10,200 nt of DNA from positions 1 to 10,200 of the forward strand of contig JAEWVL010000255.1 in assembly GCA_023396665.1 (NCBI GenBank), written 5' to 3'. Source of the DNA: Spirochaetota bacterium. Its GTDB lineage: Bacteria > Spirochaetota > UBA4802 > JAFGJZ01. The position numbers were made by a program, and so were the translations under genes. Below the pieces are notes generated by a model that did no database searches, was not told where the DNA came from, and saw only the letters and a program-made list of their open reading frames with translations. Each line of letters opens with the position of its first letter. Positions within the stretch are counted from its first letter, which is position 1. Shown piece by piece: positions 1 to 7,155 of this stretch.

Positions 1-1296
1 CTGAAGAACTCCCATCTGCCCTCCCGTATAAAAAAAGCTGAGGAATATCTCAAACAGGGAGACGATAAAAGTGCCGGTGAAATCGTTAAAGCCATACTCG
101 AAAAAAAGAAAGACTATGTTCCGGCAAAATTTCTACGTGCCAGAATGCTCCAGGAACAGAAGCAATATCTGCTCTCAATCGCAGAATTCAATTCCATTAT
201 GCAGATTCCCGAATTTGATCGAAGCATTGACGAGTTGAAGATTCACTACCATCTTGCGGATCTGTATCACGAAACAAAACAGTGGAAAAAAGAAATTGAG
301 GAGTACAGAATTATTCTCGGGTTTAATCCTGATGACATAAACGCAAATTACAGAATCGGCCTTTCACTATACAAACAGAAGAATTATCGTGATGCCAAAG
401 ACACTTTATTGAAAGCGGTATCGATGGACCCTTCTCTGTTCGACTGTTTTCTTCCGCTCGGTATCTCCTGTTATTTCACTTCAGACTACGATAATTCAGA
501 AAAATTTCTTTTACGGGCAATTGAAACCCCTCTGAAAAACCAGGAAGCCCATTACTATCTCGGCTTGATCTTCAAGGGAAAAAAAGATTACGATAACGCA
601 ATTCTTTCATTTGAAAGAGCTAAGACAGATTCGGTGCTTTACAGAAAATCCCTCATGAAAATTGCCGAGATCTACTACGATACGGCGAATTATGACAAGG
701 CCATAGAGATTCTTGAGCAGGGACTCAATTCTCTCAAGGCAAGAGAAGAGGAATCTCTGGAATACCGGTATTTGCTTGCAGAGTGTTATGAGTTGGATAA
801 TAAGGTTCAGGAAGCGCTTCATCACTGGGAAATGATTGAGAAGGAGCACCCGAATTATCGCAGTACTCAGCTGAAAATTGATGAGTACCGGGCACTTCTT
901 GAAAATCAATACATGAAGAAGTTTTTCACTTCATCACTCGAAGAGACACAGCCTTTGATTGCTGAAGTTATTGCCCGCTTGAACTACAACATAATAAGCA
1001 AAAGTTTTATAAGTAAAAACAAGGTTTATTATAAAGTCTATCATACCAAACGAATCAATGAACCGCCCATACTCATTTTCTTTAACAGATCAACAAGCGA
1101 AATCTCCGAAGGCGATATTCAGCAGTTTATCAGGATAATCGCTGAAGAGAAGTGTAAAGAGGGTATTTATCTGACGACATCCCGTTACGGTTTAAAAGCA
1201 AAATCGGTTGCTGCAGCAAAAAATATTGAATTATACAGCAAGGAATATCTAATTGGCACGTTGGAAAAAATACGGGGAAAACAGAAAAAAGAATGA
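1..1296 (+). CDS. TPR protein with C-terminal Mrr-like domain (5' end outside window)
   Basis: The reading frame is open from base 1, 48 codons before the first internal ATG at 145. The gene therefore starts upstream of the window and 431 residues are visible. About seven tetratricopeptide-type helical repeats fill visible residues 8 to about 290, with typical pairs such as 'YRIGLSLYKQKNYRDAK' and 'YYLGLIFKGKKDYDNAI'. Such repeats bind partner proteins. The tail (about 312-425) resembles the Mrr/PD-(D/E)xK nuclease fold: a strand 'PILIFFNRS', a helix, then 'GIYLTTSRYGLKAKSVAAA' and 'IELYSKEYLIGTL'. In Mrr enzymes the first strand carries QxK; here it reads FFNRS, and the upstream catalytic Asp is not evident. 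I infer an inactive, scaffold-like domain. The stop codon overlaps the start of the next gene (ATGA), so the two are probably translated together. A membrane anchor could lie in the missing N-terminus. The TPR call is firm; the tail assignment is moderate. Confidence 0.85.
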   Translation: MKNSHLPSRIKKAEEYLKQGDDKSAGEIVKAILEKKKDYVPAKFLRARMLQEQKQYLLSIAEFNSIMQIPEFDRSIDELKIHYHLADLYHETKQWKKEIEEYRIILGFNPDDINANYRIGLSLYKQKNYRDAKDTLLKAVSMDPSLFDCFLPLGISCYFTSDYDNSEKFLLRAIETPLKNQEAHYYLGLIFKGKKDYDNAILSFERAKTDSVLYRKSLMKIAEIYYDTANYDKAIEILEQGLNSLKAREEESLEYRYLLAECYELDNKVQEALHHWEMIEKEHPNYRSTQLKIDEYRALLENQYMKKFFTSSLEETQPLIAEVIARLNYNIISKSFISKNKVYYKVYHTKRINEPPILIFFNRSTSEISEGDIQQFIRIIAEEKCKEGIYLTTSRYGLKAKSVAAAKNIELYSKEYLIGTLEKIRGKQKKE

Positions 1297-2369
1297 AGAA
1301 ATACCTACTATATCCGCTTCTTGCTCTCTTTGTGTTGAGTTCATGCAAGAAAACCGAAGAGCAGCTTTTTGAATCCGCAGTAAACAAATATAACAAGAAA
1401 CATGATCAAAAATCGACCAGCCTCATTGCAGACAGATTTCTTCAGGAATCAAAGGCTGTTGCGCTTCACAAGGATGATGAGTATATCTCCGGTATCAATA
1501 GCATTATTGTTAAGAATGGTAACATTTCACGGGTAATAACGTGTGATGCGAATGTGGAAGAATGGGGACAGGAGATAGCATTCAGTCATTATTTGCGTGC
1601 CGATCAACGATTGATGATCTCGGATGGAATTAGTGCCGAACTTTATCAATTTTCCGTTTCTGAAAAAGGAGAGCGTCAGATAGCTTTATTGAGTGAGTTT
1701 CGACTGGCAGATTCGGAAAAATCAATGGTAAGGGCGATGTTCTTTGATGGCGGTACGGTATATTATGTGAAGAATCTGACTCTGTATTCTCTCGATATTA
1801 CCACAAAAGAAGAAAAAAAAATGCTCTCAAAAGAACTTTCCTCTCCGGTAAAAATTTCTGATGCGAAAGTCTTTTTGAAAGTCTGGCCGGGTATAGTCAC
1901 TGTTGCCGTTGGAAATGGCGGTCTGTATACGGTCTATGTGATCAGAGCCGCCACCAAACCCAGCGTTATCAAGCAGCTCTCATTACCATCGCATTTCATC
2001 TCCTATTCGGGAGACAAGCTGATGTTTATCACCGGAAAAACCGGACACTGGAAATTGTCACAGATGGATATAGTTTCAGGAAAAATGAAGGATTTACGGG
2101 ATTTTCCCGAATTACGGGATATTCGTACAAGCGGTACAAAAGTATTCATTGTTGAGGGAGAATCACGGCATATTACCGATGCCGCTTTTGAGAGAGAATT
2201 CGAACTTAATAACGGATATGCCATCCTGGACAAGATGGAATCGCAACTGCTTGTCAAAGGCGAGAAAGGTGTCTTTGCAGTATCTACTGACGATTTTTTC
2301 AGTACAACGGAACATTATGAACAATTGATTCCGGGGTTTTTCGAAAGGAAAACAACGAAAACACAATAA
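1293..2369 (+). CDS. Predicted lipoprotein of unknown function
   Basis: A 358-residue protein opening with a lipoprotein signal peptide: Lys2-Lys3, a hydrophobic core, and the lipobox L15-S16-S17-C18, followed by two lysines. Cys18 should be lipidated after cleavage by signal peptidase II. The mature part is rich in beta-strand-like stretches with recurring patterns such as 'GGTVYYVKNLTLYSLDI', 'GGLYTVYVI' and 'GDKLMFITGKTGHWKLSQMDI'. These suggest a beta-propeller-like fold, which is inference because I recognise no named family. The start overlaps the stop of the TPR gene by 4 bp (ATGA). No good Shine-Dalgarno sits at the usual distance (a GGGG lies about 15 nt upstream), which also points to translational coupling. 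The gene ends 2 bp from the end of the convergent gene. It is likely an envelope protein working with the TPR protein. Confidence 0.75.
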   Translation: MKKYLLYPLLALFVLSSCKKTEEQLFESAVNKYNKKHDQKSTSLIADRFLQESKAVALHKDDEYISGINSIIVKNGNISRVITCDANVEEWGQEIAFSHYLRADQRLMISDGISAELYQFSVSEKGERQIALLSEFRLADSEKSMVRAMFFDGGTVYYVKNLTLYSLDITTKEEKKMLSKELSSPVKISDAKVFLKVWPGIVTVAVGNGGLYTVYVIRAATKPSVIKQLSLPSHFISYSGDKLMFITGKTGHWKLSQMDIVSGKMKDLRDFPELRDIRTSGTKVFIVEGESRHITDAAFEREFELNNGYAILDKMESQLLVKGEKGVFAVSTDDFFSTTEHYEQLIPGFFERKTTKTQ

Positions 2370-2371
2370 TT

Positions 2372-3229
2372 TCAGAAGTAAAACTCTTCCTTTTCTCTTG
2401 CGGCGAATATCCGCATTTTTGAGGTACTTGATTTTCTAGCTTCGGCTACCATCAAACGAAGGTCTTTATCTGTATGGGTCGGGTCGTGGTGAAAGAGCTG
2501 CAGTTCTTTCACCCCATAGTGGTTACTGATATCAACGACCCGGTTAATATCGGAATGTCCCCACCCGACTTTGTTCAGATATTCATTTCGCGTATATTGT
2601 CCGTCATGAATCAGCAGATCGGCGTTATTGATAATGTTGCCGATGTTTTCCCAGTTATATCTGCCTGAATCGGAATCGGCAATAATCTCATTATCGGTTA
2701 CGTAAGCGATGACATGATTACGGTATTCTATTCGAAAGCCGAGAGACAGTCCGGGATGCAGAAGATGCGTAGTCGTTATTTGAACCTCATCGATTTGAAA
2801 AACATTGCTCTTGAGTTCAACAAAATCAACCGGAGAGGTCAGTTCAAATAGGGTTTTCGGATGATACTCTTCGGACATTTGCACCATGATGAGTTTTTCA
2901 AGTGTCGAGACCGAATGACCGCCATAAAAGGTTATGCGGTGACCGGGAAGATAGATGTGCGGCAGGTAGGGAAATCCCTGTATATGATCCCAGTGGGTAT
3001 GAGAGACCAGAATGTTGATGTGAGTTGGATTAGATCCTCTCTCTTTAAGAAGTGATATGCCGAGTTCTCTGATTCCGGTTCCCGCATCAAGGATAATAAT
3101 GGTATCTCCACAGCGAACCTCAACACAGGATGTGTTTCCACCGTAATGAGCGAACTCTTTTCCGGGAACGGGAATAGAACCCCGGACACCCCAGAATTTG
3201 ACTTTCATATCATCTTTTTTCAAAGTCAT
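2372..3229 (-). CDS. Metallo-beta-lactamase-fold metal-dependent hydrolase
   Basis: A 285-residue cytoplasmic protein with the metallo-beta-lactamase signature. The metal-binding motif H77-T-H79-W-D81-H82 follows the strand and turn 'IIILDAGTG' (residues 45-53). Further likely ligands are H158 (in LLHPG), the VTD179NE strand end, D209 (in LIHDG) and H247/H248 (in FHHDP). The N-terminus 'MKVKFWGVRGSIPVPG' followed by 'YGGNTSCVEVR' is typical of a broad subgroup related to PhnP, RNase Z and cyclic-nucleotide phosphodiesterases. The substrate cannot be told from sequence. The given start (ATG at 3229) directly follows the TAA of the upstream lipase gene and has GGGG 7 nt before it. Family alignment would favour Met8 (3208), whose upstream signal is weaker; both are possible. 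Zero spacing to the lipase gene suggests one transcript. Confidence 0.88.
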   Translation of the reverse strand: MTLKKDDMKVKFWGVRGSIPVPGKEFAHYGGNTSCVEVRCGDTIIILDAGTGIRELGISLLKERGSNPTHINILVSHTHWDHIQGFPYLPHIYLPGHRITFYGGHSVSTLEKLIMVQMSEEYHPKTLFELTSPVDFVELKSNVFQIDEVQITTTHLLHPGLSLGFRIEYRNHVIAYVTDNEIIADSDSGRYNWENIGNIINNADLLIHDGQYTRNEYLNKVGWGHSDINRVVDISNHYGVKELQLFHHDPTHTDKDLRLMVAEARKSSTSKMRIFAAREKEEFYF

Positions 3230-4159
3230 TTAATAACCCCGTAGTTTCAAATCGTGTACCAGCTGTATATAAAAGTCATATATTTTGTAACGTTCTTGCT
3301 TGCTTCTCGGAAACATGTCGATCACATCGCCGTGTGAAAGACCTTTCGCATCATCTTCGAGAATAATTCCCTTGTAGTCTCCCCAGATTGCCGATTGCAC
3401 TGAAACCAGACCGTCGTTTTCACCTTCATACTGTTCAAGAATACCTGCGGCTTTTTTCAGTATATTATCTGGATACGCTTCCCTTATTCGTGCGGAATAA
3501 CTCTGGTAATATACCTGCGGAGAATCGGGAACCTCTTTGTTGAATTGCATCATGTTTGCTGTCGTCAGCTGAGCTCCCGAATTATAGGGATCAGCCTCCA
3601 GGTTTCCCATATAAAGTGCCTGCATTGCCGCCGTCAGGATGATGAAATCCTGTAAGGGGCGATTGTTTTCCGTTTTGGAAATTATGATATCGGCAATCGA
3701 ACTGCCTCTGTGCGGAGTGCAAATCGTCGTGAGGGAGGCGACTTTGCTTTCGTAGCCGAGAACGGAAATCAGATAGCGGGCTTCTATCCCCCCTTTTGAA
3801 TGAGCAATTATATTTACTTTGTCGGTATTATGCTTCGCAAGGATGAGATCAATTCTTTTCGCTATGTATTCGGCGTTCAATTTGTTCGTTTTATAGGCAG
3901 CCTGCCCGCCAAAATAGCTGCTGGCTCCGAGAGCTTCGAGCTGTTGCGGAATTTTACCCCAGTAAGAAGTGAAGAGGGTCTTGTCTTTAAGCGCGATTCC
4001 GTGAATGAAAACGATGGGGTACCTGGTTTTACACCACTCTGACTGATACTTCGATGAAGGCTGAGGAGCCTTGTTTTGCAGCAGCGTCGAACAAGCGGGG
4101 ATAATCAATAACACGCTTAACAGAAGGGTCGCAGTGATGAGCTGTCTGATCTTTTTCAT
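3230..4159 (-). CDS. Lipase-like alpha/beta-hydrolase lipoprotein
   Basis: A 309-residue protein with a lipoprotein signal peptide: 'MKKIRQ', a hydrophobic core, then I20-P21-A22-C23. The lipobox is slightly atypical, with Pro at -2. The mature protein matches bacterial triacylglycerol lipases of the Pseudomonas/Bacillus family I type. The oxyanion strand is 'YPIVFIHGI' (H53-G54). The nucleophile elbow is A119-H-S121-K-G123, an AxSxG form also known from Bacillus lipases. The acid is D249 in 'ENDGLVSVQSAIWG', closely matching the family's NDGLV block, and the histidine is H276 in 'LSHGD'. 'CTPHRGS' (147-153) is the usual strand after the elbow. The triad looks intact. It probably hydrolyses esters or acylglycerols at the cell envelope; the exact substrate is unknown. 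The ATG at 4159 has AGGG 9 nt upstream. It is the first gene of a pair with the metallo-hydrolase. Confidence 0.88.
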   Translation of the reverse strand: MKKIRQLITATLLLSVLLIIPACSTLLQNKAPQPSSKYQSEWCKTRYPIVFIHGIALKDKTLFTSYWGKIPQQLEALGASSYFGGQAAYKTNKLNAEYIAKRIDLILAKHNTDKVNIIAHSKGGIEARYLISVLGYESKVASLTTICTPHRGSSIADIIISKTENNRPLQDFIILTAAMQALYMGNLEADPYNSGAQLTTANMMQFNKEVPDSPQVYYQSYSARIREAYPDNILKKAAGILEQYEGENDGLVSVQSAIWGDYKGIILEDDAKGLSHGDVIDMFPRSKQERYKIYDFYIQLVHDLKLRGY

Positions 4160-4349
4160 TTTATTTTACCCTATGATTATCTTGTCAGTGATACGCTTAT
4201 ACATGCTAGCAGTTCATTTATTGCTTGCAAGAAAATAATGATCTTTATAGTGAGCCCATTGAAATCAGTTGACTGTCTGTGAAAAGCGGTAACTGTAACG
4301 GCAGTGGATACGGCCCTGTTACAGAAAAAACCAATGACGAGAGTGTAAA
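4160..4349. promoter_or_regulatory. Divergent intergenic region between lipase gene and argB
   Basis: This 190-bp AT-rich region separates two divergent genes and must hold promoters for both. On the minus strand TTGCAA and TATAAG elements occur, but with about 23 nt between them. On the plus strand TTGACT (from about 4269) is the best -35-like hexamer, without a convincing -10 at 17 nt. I cannot fix either promoter. The main visible structure is the inverted repeat at 4293-4324. Confidence 0.5.
4293..4324. repeat. Inverted repeat upstream of argB
   Basis: CTGTAAC (4293-4299) and GTTACAG (4318-4324) are perfect 7-bp arms. GGC (4300-4302) can further pair with GCC (4313-4315), leaving a two-base bulge. 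The structure ends 25 nt before the argB start and is followed by six A, so it is not a plus-strand terminator. It does not look like the AT-rich ArgR box. It could be an operator or a leader hairpin; this is inference from position and symmetry. Confidence 0.45.
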
Positions 4350-5210
4350 ATGAAAGAAACAATTCAAAAGATAAATACCCTGTTAGAGTCATTTCCTTAT
4401 ATCAGAAAATTTTCTGGAAAGACCTTTGTTATCAAGTATGGCGGAAATGCCATGATCGATGAAAAACTGAAAAAGGCCTTTGCCCTGGACATGGTGTTGC
4501 TGAGATATGTGGGCATAAAACCAATCATTGTGCATGGCGGCGGACCGCAGATAGGCAACCTGCTTAACCGTGTAGGAAAAGAGAGCGTATTTGCCAACGG
4601 TTTGCGAATTACCGATTCTGAAACGATGGATATCGCGGAAATGGTTCTGGTTGGACAGGTTAACAAGGAAATTGTGAACAATATCAACATCGCAGGAGGC
4701 CGTGCTGTCGGACTTTCAGGAAAAGATGCGATGCTTATTCTGGCAGACAAGAAGTATCACATGGAAGGTGATAAGCAGGTGGATATCGGTCATGTTGGAA
4801 CGGTCAAAAAGGTGAATCCCAGAATAATAGAGACTCTGGAAAAGGAAAATTACATTCCGGTAATCGCTCCTATCGGGGTAAACGAGACAGGAGAAACGTT
4901 CAATATCAATGCTGATACAGCGGCGGGAAAGGTTGCTGAGGCGCTTAAGGCTGAAAAACTGATTCTGTTAACCGATGTTGAAGGGATAAAGATAGATGGA
5001 AAACTCGTTGCGACGATGACCGAGGCGACAGTGAGCGGCCATATCAAATCAGCTGCGATAAGCGGGGGGATGATACCCAAGACCGAGTGCTGCCTGTCAG
5101 CTTTGCGCAATGGAGTTGAGAAAACCAGTATTATCGACGGGCGAGTGGAGCACTCTGTTCTGCTGGAGATTTTCACCGATAAAGGATTTGGAACGGAAAT
5201 TGTTCGTTGA
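4350..5210 (+). CDS. argB: Acetylglutamate kinase
   Basis: This enzyme phosphorylates N-acetyl-L-glutamate with ATP, the second step of arginine/ornithine biosynthesis, in the cytoplasm. At 286 residues it has normal length. Family motifs are all present: 'FVIKYGGNAM' (26-35, phosphate binding), 'IIVHGGGPQIG' (59-69), 'NGLRITD' (83-89, substrate Arg), 'GLSGKDAMLI' (121-130), 'FNINADTAAGKVA' (184-196) and 'LLTDVEGI' (206-213). The segment before the first strand ('LLESFPYIRKFSGKT') is the N-terminal helix typical of hexameric, arginine-inhibited enzymes, so feedback inhibition by arginine is likely from family knowledge. The ribosome site is weak: GAGAG about 9 nt before the ATG. No other arginine gene is next to it; it is a lone plus-strand gene between minus-strand units. 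A run of six G at 5064-5069 stays in frame. Confidence 0.97.
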   Translation: MKETIQKINTLLESFPYIRKFSGKTFVIKYGGNAMIDEKLKKAFALDMVLLRYVGIKPIIVHGGGPQIGNLLNRVGKESVFANGLRITDSETMDIAEMVLVGQVNKEIVNNINIAGGRAVGLSGKDAMLILADKKYHMEGDKQVDIGHVGTVKKVNPRIIETLEKENYIPVIAPIGVNETGETFNINADTAAGKVAEALKAEKLILLTDVEGIKIDGKLVATMTEATVSGHIKSAAISGGMIPKTECCLSALRNGVEKTSIIDGRVEHSVLLEIFTDKGFGTEIVR

Positions 5211-5211
5211 T

Positions 5212-5241
5212 CGGACCATGTATGAAGTCAACATGGTGCCG
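5212..5241. terminator. Hairpin between convergent argB and HD-domain genes
   Basis: CGGACCATGT (5212-5221) pairs with ACATGGTGCCG (5231-5241) through one bulged G, leaving a 9-nt loop. It starts one base after the argB stop codon and lies in the 43-bp gap between two converging genes, which fits a bidirectional stop signal. Neither side is followed by a clear T-run, so a classical Rho-independent terminator is not proven. Confidence 0.4.
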
Positions 5242-5253
5242 TATGGAGGAAGT

Positions 5254-7089
5254 TCAGTAAATCAGTGAATTAACCCAGAAACCCTGATTGAATTCGGTGA
5301 GCAGAAGCTCCTCATCGTATTGTTTGAATGTCTCGAACAGGTCATTTCGCTCAAAACCGTGTTGAACAAAGGCCTGTTGAAGTTCACGCAGGCTGTGAAT
5401 CTCTTCAGACTCAAGAATGGTGATGAGGCGTTTCTTTGTTTTATCACTTATTCTTTTATTGATGACGGTGTCGGTGAAATACTCGATAATTTTTCTTCTC
5501 TTGGTAACCGAAGAGTAACTGTAATAAAAATTATACAACAGATCGAAAATTTTAATTTCCTCGATAGAGAAATCACCGATTTTCTTCGAAATAAGTTTGG
5601 CGGCAGTGAGTTTTTCCAAAAACGATTCGACGTTCTGTTTGTGATTAATCGTGAAAAATTCGATCCAGCAGTTGTTAAGTGAGATCAGATGCTTTTCATC
5701 GAGTGATTTTGCGTACAGGCTGAATTTCTCGGAATAATCCGACATGAAACGGTTGAACTCGAGTTCCTGTCCCGGTATGAAACAAAAAGAATCATTGATT
5801 TTCTTTATGATGTTGAATGCGGCCTGCCCGTCTTTTTCGGGAAAAAAATGGGTTTTCTCGTTATGTAATTCGTTTTCGACGATGAATTTTATGAATTCTT
5901 CGGTTAACAGAGGAAAAAATTTATTCTGTTTCATCTCGATATAGAGCAGGTACAGAGTAAACGTTTTTGTGTAAGAAGAGCTTCTGTAATCGCGGGACTT
6001 GTCGATTAGCGCATCGTAAATATCGCACAGAGAAAGAGCGTTTGTAACAATATCAAGATATGAGTTTTCGTCGAGATTCGGTGAAATATTCCGATCGATT
6101 ATTTTAGCGAAAAGGTTAAGATCCTCGTCTGAGTGGTAGGACTTATCCACAGAATCATGATGTCTGAAAACGATATAGAGCAGATCCTTGTTCAGGGAGT
6201 GAACGAAGGGTTTTACCGATAAGTCCTCGAAGTAATTCTCGATATCATCGTAAACATCCCTGTTTCCACCCAGAATATCAAAGATCCACTTCTTTGTTTT
6301 TTCGGCAAGATTTTTGTCGTTATAACCTGAAACCGAATGCAAGGCCCCATCCTGCGCGAAAAACTGTATGTCCTGTCCGCCCAGAAGCGCGGTTACAGAA
6401 TTCCAGGGATGCCGCTTAACCTGCTGATATTCAATTTCAGTAAGTTTTCCCTCTTTGTACAGTATGCCGTGAAGAACAAGCAGTTTGCCGATATCGTGAA
6501 CAAGAGAGGCCATGAGACAGTTCTTAAGGGTCCAGGAGGTCAGATCGATGATACCCTTGTCCATGAGGTGAAGAAGAAATTTGCCGTAAATTTTAGTGGT
6601 TCTGATGACATGGTCGAAGGTTCTCTTGTGAAGATCCCTGTGGGTACACATCTGCATGCCGAAAAGAGCGTCAAAAAACTGCATGCCGATCTCATGACTG
6701 ACTTTCGAACCAAGCGATTGCTTGACAGCCTTGATGAGATCTTCATCGCAGAAAGATTCTCCGAGAAGAACGTCAATTTTTAAGGTCAACTGATCGGTGA
6801 GCGAAAGACCGTTTTTGCTGATACAGATAAGGGCTGCATCGCTGTTTGTTGAGCGAAACTGTGAAATAATATCAACAAGATCGTTGTTGATCTCTTCTAT
6901 GATAAAGATATCACATTTCTTGCAATTGATGATGGAGAGCAGCTCTTCTTTCGATTCGGCAAAAAGTACAGAAGAAAACCCGTTTTCATGGGCGAGAGAC
7001 AAAATAAGTGAGCGACGGCTGTTGTCGACATATACAAGAAAACGTGATTCGTAAAACGAATCGAGTTCTGAACATTTCAGATTGCTCAT
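5254..7089 (-). CDS. Pseudo-receiver and HD-GYP-like signalling protein
   Basis: A 611-residue protein when started at the ATG at 7089, which has GGGTGAG just upstream; an in-frame GTG at 7098 lacks such a site. Residues about 15-125 look like a response-regulator receiver, but the phosphoacceptor position after 'CDIFII' is Glu65. Residues about 155-375 form an HD-GYP-like metal phosphohydrolase: H160 (FDHVIRT), H198-D199-IGK202, H227-P, H310-H311-D and D356 ('LCDIYDALID'). The GYP segment after the HH pair is changed to 'SVDKSYH', and H227 to H310 spans about 80 residues, longer than usual. The last 230 residues are helix-rich and unrecognised. Canonical members hydrolyse cyclic di-GMP. The metal ligands are kept here, so activity is possible, but the substrate and the input signal are unknown. 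The gene lies 66 bp downstream of the phosphoglucomutase gene on the same strand, so shared transcription is possible. Confidence 0.8.
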   Translation of the reverse strand: MSNLKCSELDSFYESRFLVYVDNSRRSLILSLAHENGFSSVLFAESKEELLSIINCKKCDIFIIEEINNDLVDIISQFRSTNSDAALICISKNGLSLTDQLTLKIDVLLGESFCDEDLIKAVKQSLGSKVSHEIGMQFFDALFGMQMCTHRDLHKRTFDHVIRTTKIYGKFLLHLMDKGIIDLTSWTLKNCLMASLVHDIGKLLVLHGILYKEGKLTEIEYQQVKRHPWNSVTALLGGQDIQFFAQDGALHSVSGYNDKNLAEKTKKWIFDILGGNRDVYDDIENYFEDLSVKPFVHSLNKDLLYIVFRHHDSVDKSYHSDEDLNLFAKIIDRNISPNLDENSYLDIVTNALSLCDIYDALIDKSRDYRSSSYTKTFTLYLLYIEMKQNKFFPLLTEEFIKFIVENELHNEKTHFFPEKDGQAAFNIIKKINDSFCFIPGQELEFNRFMSDYSEKFSLYAKSLDEKHLISLNNCWIEFFTINHKQNVESFLEKLTAAKLISKKIGDFSIEEIKIFDLLYNFYYSYSSVTKRRKIIEYFTDTVINKRISDKTKKRLITILESEEIHSLRELQQAFVQHGFERNDLFETFKQYDEELLLTEFNQGFWVNSLIY

Positions 7090-7129
7090 TGTTCTCACCC
7101 AATAAAATTTGTTACTGGTTCAATAATAA

Positions 7130-7150
7130 AACCGGGAATACGCGGTTCCC
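7130..7150 (-). terminator. Weak terminator-like hairpin after phosphoglucomutase gene
   Basis: Read on the minus strand, GGGAA and TTCCC form a 5-bp stem with a 7-nt loop. An alternative overlapping stem is AACCG/CGGTT. Both are followed by the T-rich tail TTTTATTATT. The hairpin lies just after the pgm stop codon and before the HD-domain gene. The stem is short, so partial termination or read-through is as likely as a full stop. Confidence 0.35.
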
Positions 7151-7155
7151 CAATG

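Noticed and set aside
5064..5069. Run of six G in argB as a possible frameshift site
   Set aside because: The reading frame and family motifs continue intact on both sides.
5320..5682. Plus-strand 120-codon frame inside the HD-domain gene
   Set aside because: It is the antisense shadow of a well-supported gene and has no independent support.
7096..7098. GTG as the start of the HD-domain gene
   Set aside because: No ribosome site precedes it. The ATG at 7089 has GGGTGAG at a suitable distance.
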